Part shown: positions 14,263 to 17,069 of the stretch, piece after piece
Position numbering within the stretch: position 1 is the first letter of the stretch
How the letters are laid out: each line of letters begins with the position of its first letter
Origin: Candidatus Zixiibacteriota bacterium
GTDB taxonomy: Bacteria; Zixibacteria; MSB-5A5; GN15; PGXB01
NCBI GenBank assembly: GCA_900498245.1
Contig: LS998015.1
Location: forward strand, 543,416 to 560,484
DNA length: 17,069 bases
Reading direction: 5' to 3'
Notes under the pieces: model-generated
Seen by the model: the letters and a program-made list of their open reading frames with translations, nothing else
The model's database searches: none
Told to the model about the DNA's origin: nothing
Translations under genes and position numbers: made by a program

Positions 14263-14371
14263 TTGGATTTAGGTTAATAAATAGGGCCTGGAGAATAAAA
14301 TATCAAGATGTCAAGACCGCCGCCACGCCCAATTTCATCCCCGCCAATCGGGGTCTTGACCTACGCTGGCT
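14263..14371. repeat. 109-bp direct repeat, copy 2 (subfamily C)
   Basis: Direct copy of 12747-12855 with two C/T differences. Its palindromic part is 14307-14364, ending in GACCTAC. The two copies start 1516 bp apart and bracket the dockerin/FISUMP gene together with four smaller repeats. Confidence 0.9.
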
Positions 14372-14385
14372 GGCGGTGATTATGA

Positions 14386-14410
14386 GGGCAGGCGCAAGAC
14401 CTGCCCCTAC
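14386..14410 (-). repeat. Short GTAG-type hairpin, subfamily D
   Basis: GGGCAGG (14386-14392) pairs perfectly with CCTGCCC (14400-14406) around a 7-base loop and is followed by CTAC (14407-14410). On the minus strand it therefore reads GTAG followed by a hairpin, the same layout as subfamilies A-C but with a different stem. It lies 15 bp from the 109-bp repeat. Confidence 0.65.
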
Positions 14411-14438
14411 AATTGAGAATATGGGGTAGAATAAGCGA

Positions 14439-14460
14439 CGCCCGCTTCGAGGGGCGGGCG
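14439..14460 (-). terminator. Hairpin terminator downstream of the DUF1772 gene
   Basis: CGCCCGC (14439-14445) and GCGGGCG (14454-14460) form a 7-bp GC stem 7 bases beyond the stop of the minus-strand DUF1772 gene. The minus-strand sequence after it is TCGCTTATTCT, only moderately T-rich, so termination may be imperfect. Confidence 0.5.
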
Positions 14461-14467
14461 ATCAGTT

Positions 14468-14950
14468 TTAAAATGAGGTCGGGGTGGGCAGGTTTATGGC
14501 CAGAACCTGAAGCACGAACACGACCAGAGTCAATACCGTGCGGGCGGTGTTTCCTTTCTCCCACGGTTTCCAGATTTCCGAGGCGTTGCCCGGAGGATTG
14601 GCCGGGCTCCAGGTCATCAGTTTCTTGTTGATCGGGACATTGACTGTCAATGTAATCGCAAAGACAATGATGATTCCGGCCGCGGCGACCGCCAGCATGA
14701 TGAACCCGGGAGCGGAGAGGGAAAAGCGAAGGAGATACAGCCAGATAAGACTGCTGAGGATGGCGATAATCTGGAGCGGGGGCATGAACCGGACATATTT
14801 TTTGTGGATGGTCTGCTGGAACTGCACGAAGGAGGAGACGGGAATGGTCGGCAGGGCGAAACTTGTACCCATCCGGTTGCCGAAGAAGATTCCGGCAAGA
14901 AGGCCGGTCGACAGGAGGGCGATAAAACTGGTGGCGTTAAGGAGTGTCAT
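14468..14950 (-). CDS. DUF1772 (anthrone oxygenase-like) integral membrane protein
   Basis: A 160-residue four-helix inner-membrane protein of the DUF1772 family. Hydrophobic segments lie near 5-23, 60-78, 82-103 and 137-153. Family landmarks are GNRMGTSFALP (24-34), FVQFQQTIHKKYVRFMPPLQ (41-60), TVNVPINKKLMTW (102-114) and the WKPWEKGNTAR block (128-138). Fungal relatives are cofactor-free anthrone oxygenases, but most bacterial members have no assigned reaction, so the function is unknown here. The gene stands alone between repeat clusters and is transcribed away from the hydrolase gene; a hairpin follows its stop. ATG 14950 has only a modest purine-rich stretch upstream (GAGAAAGAAAAG). Length is typical of the family. 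Confidence 0.88.
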   Translation of the reverse strand: MTLLNATSFIALLSTGLLAGIFFGNRMGTSFALPTIPVSSFVQFQQTIHKKYVRFMPPLQIIAILSSLIWLYLLRFSLSAPGFIMLAVAAAGIIIVFAITLTVNVPINKKLMTWSPANPPGNASEIWKPWEKGNTARTVLTLVVFVLQVLAINLPTPTSF

Positions 14951-15005
14951 ATACTTTTCTTTCTCAATTAAACGGTGGTGTATAAATCATTTATTTTTTC
15001 AAGAT

Positions 15006-15058
15006 GATGTCGGGTTTCTCGCCTGTTCGCTACGCTCACGTCTCGAGACCCGACCTAC
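15006..15058 (-). repeat. GTAG/REP-like palindrome, subfamily A copy 3
   Basis: A 53-bp copy of the 14131-14183 element, starting GATGTCGGGTTTCTCG and ending CCCGACCTAC. It lies in the divergent promoter gap between the DUF1772 and hydrolase genes. Confidence 0.88.
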
Positions 15059-15433
15059 ATATTCTGGTGTATTAAGTTTTCATTTTTCAATTATAAAGTC
15101 GTTCTGATATACGAATTATCCGTTGAAAAATGATGGATTTTTTTGGTCCGGGATGATGTCGGAGTTTTCGGCCGGCGAAGGCCGGATGAAGATGTCGATA
15201 CCTCGTCGCCCGGCAGTTGCCGGACTCGGGGGATTTTGGCCCACGGAAGAGGGCACGGCACGCCGTGCCACTACGTTAGCATGGATGTATCGGGCAAGAG
15301 AGGGGGACGGTCGCTCCAGGCGACTAATTTGCCGGCAAACGGCGGGGCAGGGCAAGCGTAGATTTGGTTATCGTGGACTATAGATGGCGATGATAGACTT
15401 TTGAAACGGGTTAAAGGGTGATCTTGAAATTAT
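15059..15433. other. Repeat-rich divergent intergenic region, no gene supported
   Basis: The first 100 bp are AT-rich and the next 200 bp GC-rich with several small inverted repeats, for example GGCCGGCGAAGGCCGG (15169-15184) and CCGGCAGTTGCCGG (15210-15223). An 86-codon plus-strand frame spans it, but its Arg/Gly-rich composition comes from the palindromes and it lacks a domain or good ribosome site. The last ~70 bp should contain the hydrolase promoter; I see no convincing consensus. Confidence 0.4.
15252..15274 (-). repeat. GTAG-type hairpin, subfamily G
   Basis: GGCACGGC AC GCCGTGCC (15252-15269) is a perfect palindrome, followed after one base by CTAC (15271-15274). On the minus strand it reads GTAG, one base, then the hairpin, fitting the GTAG-REP layout with yet another stem sequence. 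Only one copy is in the window. Confidence 0.5.
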
Positions 15434-15441
15434 ATGGAAAG

Positions 15442-15447
15442 AAAGGG
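15442..15447 (+). promoter_or_regulatory. Shine-Dalgarno-like AAAGGG favouring the internal hydrolase start
   Basis: AAAGGG lies 7 bases before ATG 15455. The upstream in-frame ATG at 15434 has its nearest purine-rich site (AAAGGGTG) about 13 bases away, so the shorter form with a conventional signal peptide is preferred. Confidence 0.4.
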
Positions 15448-15454
15448 CCGGGGA

Positions 15455-16402
15455 ATGAAGGAAATGAAATTAGCCGCCATGTTGGCAGTGATGGCACTAA
15501 CGGTTGCGGCCGGTATGGCGCGGGCCGGGGAATTGGTGTCGAAAGAAGGGTTTGTCGATGTTGACGGCGGCAAAGTGTGGTACCGGATGGTCGGGAGCGG
15601 AGCGGGCACGCCGCTTCTGATCTTACATGGCGGGCCGGGGGTGCCGAGTTACTATTTGAAGCCGCTGGCGGCGCTCGGCGACGAGCGGCCGGTGGTGTTT
15701 TTCGACCAACTCGGGTGTGGTCATTCACCGGCCGAAAATGACAGTTCACTCTGGACAATCAATCAGTTCGTGAAGCAGGTGGGGGACGTGAGAAAGGCGC
15801 TGGGATTGAAGGAGATCTATTTATTTGGCCATTCGTGGGGGACGATTCTGGCGGCGGAGTATATGTTCACCAAACCGGAGGGGGTTCGCGGATTGATTCT
15901 GGCCAGCCCGGCCCTGGATATCCCGCGCTGGGGTAAGGATGCCGAGAAACTTCTGGCGGGTCTTCCGGATTCGGTGCAGAGTGTCATTCATAAGCATGAG
16001 GCCGACGGCACGACCGATGCTCCGGAATATCAGAATGCGGTGATGGCCTATTATTTCAAATATCTGGCGCGGCGCCAGCCGTGGTCGGCCGATATCGATT
16101 CATCGTTTGCGCAAATAAATCCGGCACTGTACAATTATATGAACGGGCCCAGTGAATTTGCGCTGACGGGGACATTGATAAATTATGATTGCACGCACCG
16201 TCTGCACGAATTGACCGTTCCGGTTCTATTCACGGCGGGGGAGTTCGACGAAGCGGTTCCGTCGACGGTCGCCTATTTTGAGGATCTGGTGCCGCATTCG
16301 GAAATGGCGACGTTCAAAGATTGCGGTCATTTGACGATGCAGGATGATTCGACGCATTATGTCGAAGCGGTGCGGAAATTTTTGAGGAAATTGGATAAGT
16401 AA
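15455..16402 (+). CDS. Exported alpha/beta hydrolase, proline iminopeptidase-like (peptidase family S33)
   Basis: A 315-residue serine hydrolase of the proline-specific peptidase group, which typically removes N-terminal proline or other residues from short peptides. A signal peptide covers residues 1-24 (MKEMKLAAML, hydrophobic core, ARA before G), so it is predicted to be periplasmic or secreted; many family members are cytosolic. Motifs from this start: the oxyanion-hole HGGPG (58-62), FDQLGCGHS, the nucleophile elbow GHSWGT with Ser127, Asp265 in GEFDE, and His292 in CGHLTMQDD. A helical cap between 150 and 240 determines specificity. Fusarinine esterases and lactonases share this architecture, so peptidase activity is probable but not proven. 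ATG 15434 is possible and would add seven residues. The gene is monocistronic, with a GTAG repeat 24 bp after its stop. A peptidase outside the cytoplasm would fit the window's peptide importer, but this link is speculative. Confidence 0.87.
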   Translation: MKEMKLAAMLAVMALTVAAGMARAGELVSKEGFVDVDGGKVWYRMVGSGAGTPLLILHGGPGVPSYYLKPLAALGDERPVVFFDQLGCGHSPAENDSSLWTINQFVKQVGDVRKALGLKEIYLFGHSWGTILAAEYMFTKPEGVRGLILASPALDIPRWGKDAEKLLAGLPDSVQSVIHKHEADGTTDAPEYQNAVMAYYFKYLARRQPWSADIDSSFAQINPALYNYMNGPSEFALTGTLINYDCTHRLHELTVPVLFTAGEFDEAVPSTVAYFEDLVPHSEMATFKDCGHLTMQDDSTHYVEAVRKFLRKLDK

Positions 16403-16426
16403 CGATGAGGGACTTGTTAGGAATAG

Positions 16427-16478
16427 GATGTCGGGTTTCTCACCGCTTGCTGTGCTCGCGTTTCGGAACCCGACCTAC
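16427..16478 (-). repeat. GTAG/REP-like palindrome, subfamily A copy 4
   Basis: Starts GATGTCGGGTTTCTCACC and ends GGAACCCGACCTAC. The outer stem GTCGGGTT/AACCCGAC is kept, while the loop is diverged from the copies at 14131 and 15006. It is 52 bp and may also act as a transcription-stopping or mRNA-stabilising hairpin for the hydrolase gene. Confidence 0.82.
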
Positions 16479-16554
16479 GGGTCTGCCGCGCACGGGACGA
16501 GAGGAACGAGCAGATGTGGACAAATGAAAATCCAATGTAACACGGGAAGGCGTT

Positions 16555-17069
16555 ATGGCGATGAAGAAAAAAACAGGAAAGGGGGCCAACTTAGGTCGTA
16601 AGGCGGGCGGGACGAAGCCGGCAATGATGAAATCAGGGAAAGGCAAGGCCGGACCGGCCATAAAGAAACGGGTCGCGGCAGGCAAGAGGACGAAACGCGA
16701 AAATATTCCGGCCAAAGTCAGGGCGATGGAAGAGAAGATTCTGAAGGAAAAAAAGCAACTGACGGAACTTCGCAAAAAGATTGCCCCGGAGCCGATTTCC
16801 GATTATGTTTTTAAAACGCATGATGGTTCGGAGATTAGACTTTCCGATATGTTCGGGAATCACCGCGATTTGATTCTGGTGCATAACATGGGCAAGAGAT
16901 GCCCATATTGCACGCTTTGGGCGGACGGTTTTACCGGTTTGACCAAACATCTGGAGAATCGGGGCGGGTTCGTGGTGATATCGAAAGACGATGTCGAAAC
17001 GCAGAGAGATTTTTATCGCAGCCGGGGATGGAATTTCAAAATGTACTCCAGTCACGGATCGACCTTCAA
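16555..17069 (+). CDS. DUF899 thioredoxin-fold protein with Lys-rich N-terminal tail, 3' end outside the window
   Basis: 171 residues are visible before the window ends. ATG 16555 is preceded by GGAAGG 5 bases upstream. Residues 1-50 are strongly basic and low in complexity (KKK, GKGK, IKKRVAAGKRTKR). Residues 51-77 form a charged helix (VRAMEEKILKEKKQLTELRK) typical of the start of DUF899 proteins. The thioredoxin-like part follows: YVFKTHDGSEIRLSDMF (84-100), LILVHNMGKRCPYCTLWADG (106-125) with the CPYC pair Cys116/Cys119, and FVVISKDD (139-146), then QRDFYRSRGW. DUF899 proteins are AhpC/thioredoxin relatives of unproven function, often assumed to be redox-active. The basic tail is not a normal part of the family and resembles histone-like or nucleic-acid-binding tails. 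The gene stands alone after a GTAG repeat. The family call is confident; the biochemical role is not known. Confidence 0.87.
   Translation, partial: MAMKKKTGKGANLGRKAGGTKPAMMKSGKGKAGPAIKKRVAAGKRTKRENIPAKVRAMEEKILKEKKQLTELRKKIAPEPISDYVFKTHDGSEIRLSDMFGNHRDLILVHNMGKRCPYCTLWADGFTGLTKHLENRGGFVVISKDDVETQRDFYRSRGWNFKMYSSHGSTF

Noticed and set aside
12747-14371. Insertion sequence or composite transposon around the dockerin/FISUMP gene
   Set aside because: No transposase gene, no terminal inverted repeats at the ends of the 109-bp copies and no evident target-site duplication; a repeat-mediated duplication fits better.
12532-14410. CRISPR array
   Set aside because: The repeats differ from one another, are palindromic with GTAG ends, and lack regular spacing and unique spacers of uniform length; no cas gene is present.
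14157-14429. 90-codon plus-strand open frame
   Set aside because: It is built almost entirely from repeats A, E, C and D, so the open frame is a by-product of repeat sequence.
15123-15383. 86-codon plus-strand open frame
   Set aside because: Arg/Gly-rich composition derived from small palindromes, no ribosome site and no domain.

Overview
The window reads as a chromosome segment of a Gram-negative bacterium with moderate GC content. An RND efflux pair implies two membranes. The combination of two-repeat dockerin-like motifs, a FISUMP domain, DUF899 and DUF1772 proteins and dense REP-type palindromes resembles uncultured lineages such as Zixibacteria and relatives of the Fibrobacteres-Chlorobi-Bacteroidetes group. 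That placement is an inference from gene content; no rRNA or marker gene is present to test it. I find no tRNA, rRNA, CRISPR array, transposase or phage gene.

Left part (1-7.5 kb), transport and redox genes: the 3' part of a multi-pass membrane protein overlaps a small excisionase-like helix-turn-helix gene. A proton-dependent peptide transporter (POT/PTR2) follows on the minus strand, then a divergent LigB-type extradiol dioxygenase of the YgiD family. A perfect AT-rich hairpin separates that gene from a convergent minus-strand operon encoding an RND adaptor and an RND permease, with no outer-membrane channel beside it.

Middle (8.0-12.0 kb), the most coherent metabolic unit: four plus-strand genes are tightly packed and end at a strong intrinsic terminator. 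They encode an HMG-CoA-lyase-like aldolase, a class III (CaiB/BaiF) CoA-transferase, and the large and small subunits of an aconitase-superfamily (LeuC/LeuD-like) hydro-lyase. The set makes chemical sense as a pathway: isomerise or hydrate a branched dicarboxylate, activate the hydroxy acid with CoA, and cleave it to an acyl-CoA plus a 2-oxo acid. No LeuA or LeuB lies in the window. The lyase has Gln where HMG-CoA lyases carry a conserved Glu, and the small subunit has an unusual YMAT specificity loop, so a substrate other than isopropylmalate or HMG-CoA is plausible.

Right part (12.0-17.1 kb), a repeat-littered accessory stretch: at least eight palindromic elements share a GTAG (or CTAC) terminus, and further hairpin repeats surround four solitary genes. 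These encode a secreted dockerin/FISUMP protein in which a dockerin repeat appears to interrupt the FISUMP domain, a DUF1772 membrane protein, an exported proline-iminopeptidase-like alpha/beta hydrolase, and a DUF899 thioredoxin-like protein with a Lys-rich tail that runs off the end. A 109-bp direct repeat and a 51-bp inverted repeat bracket the dockerin/FISUMP gene. The GTAG elements have the hallmarks of REPs mobilised by a RAYT (TnpA-REP) transposase, which would have to be encoded elsewhere in the genome.
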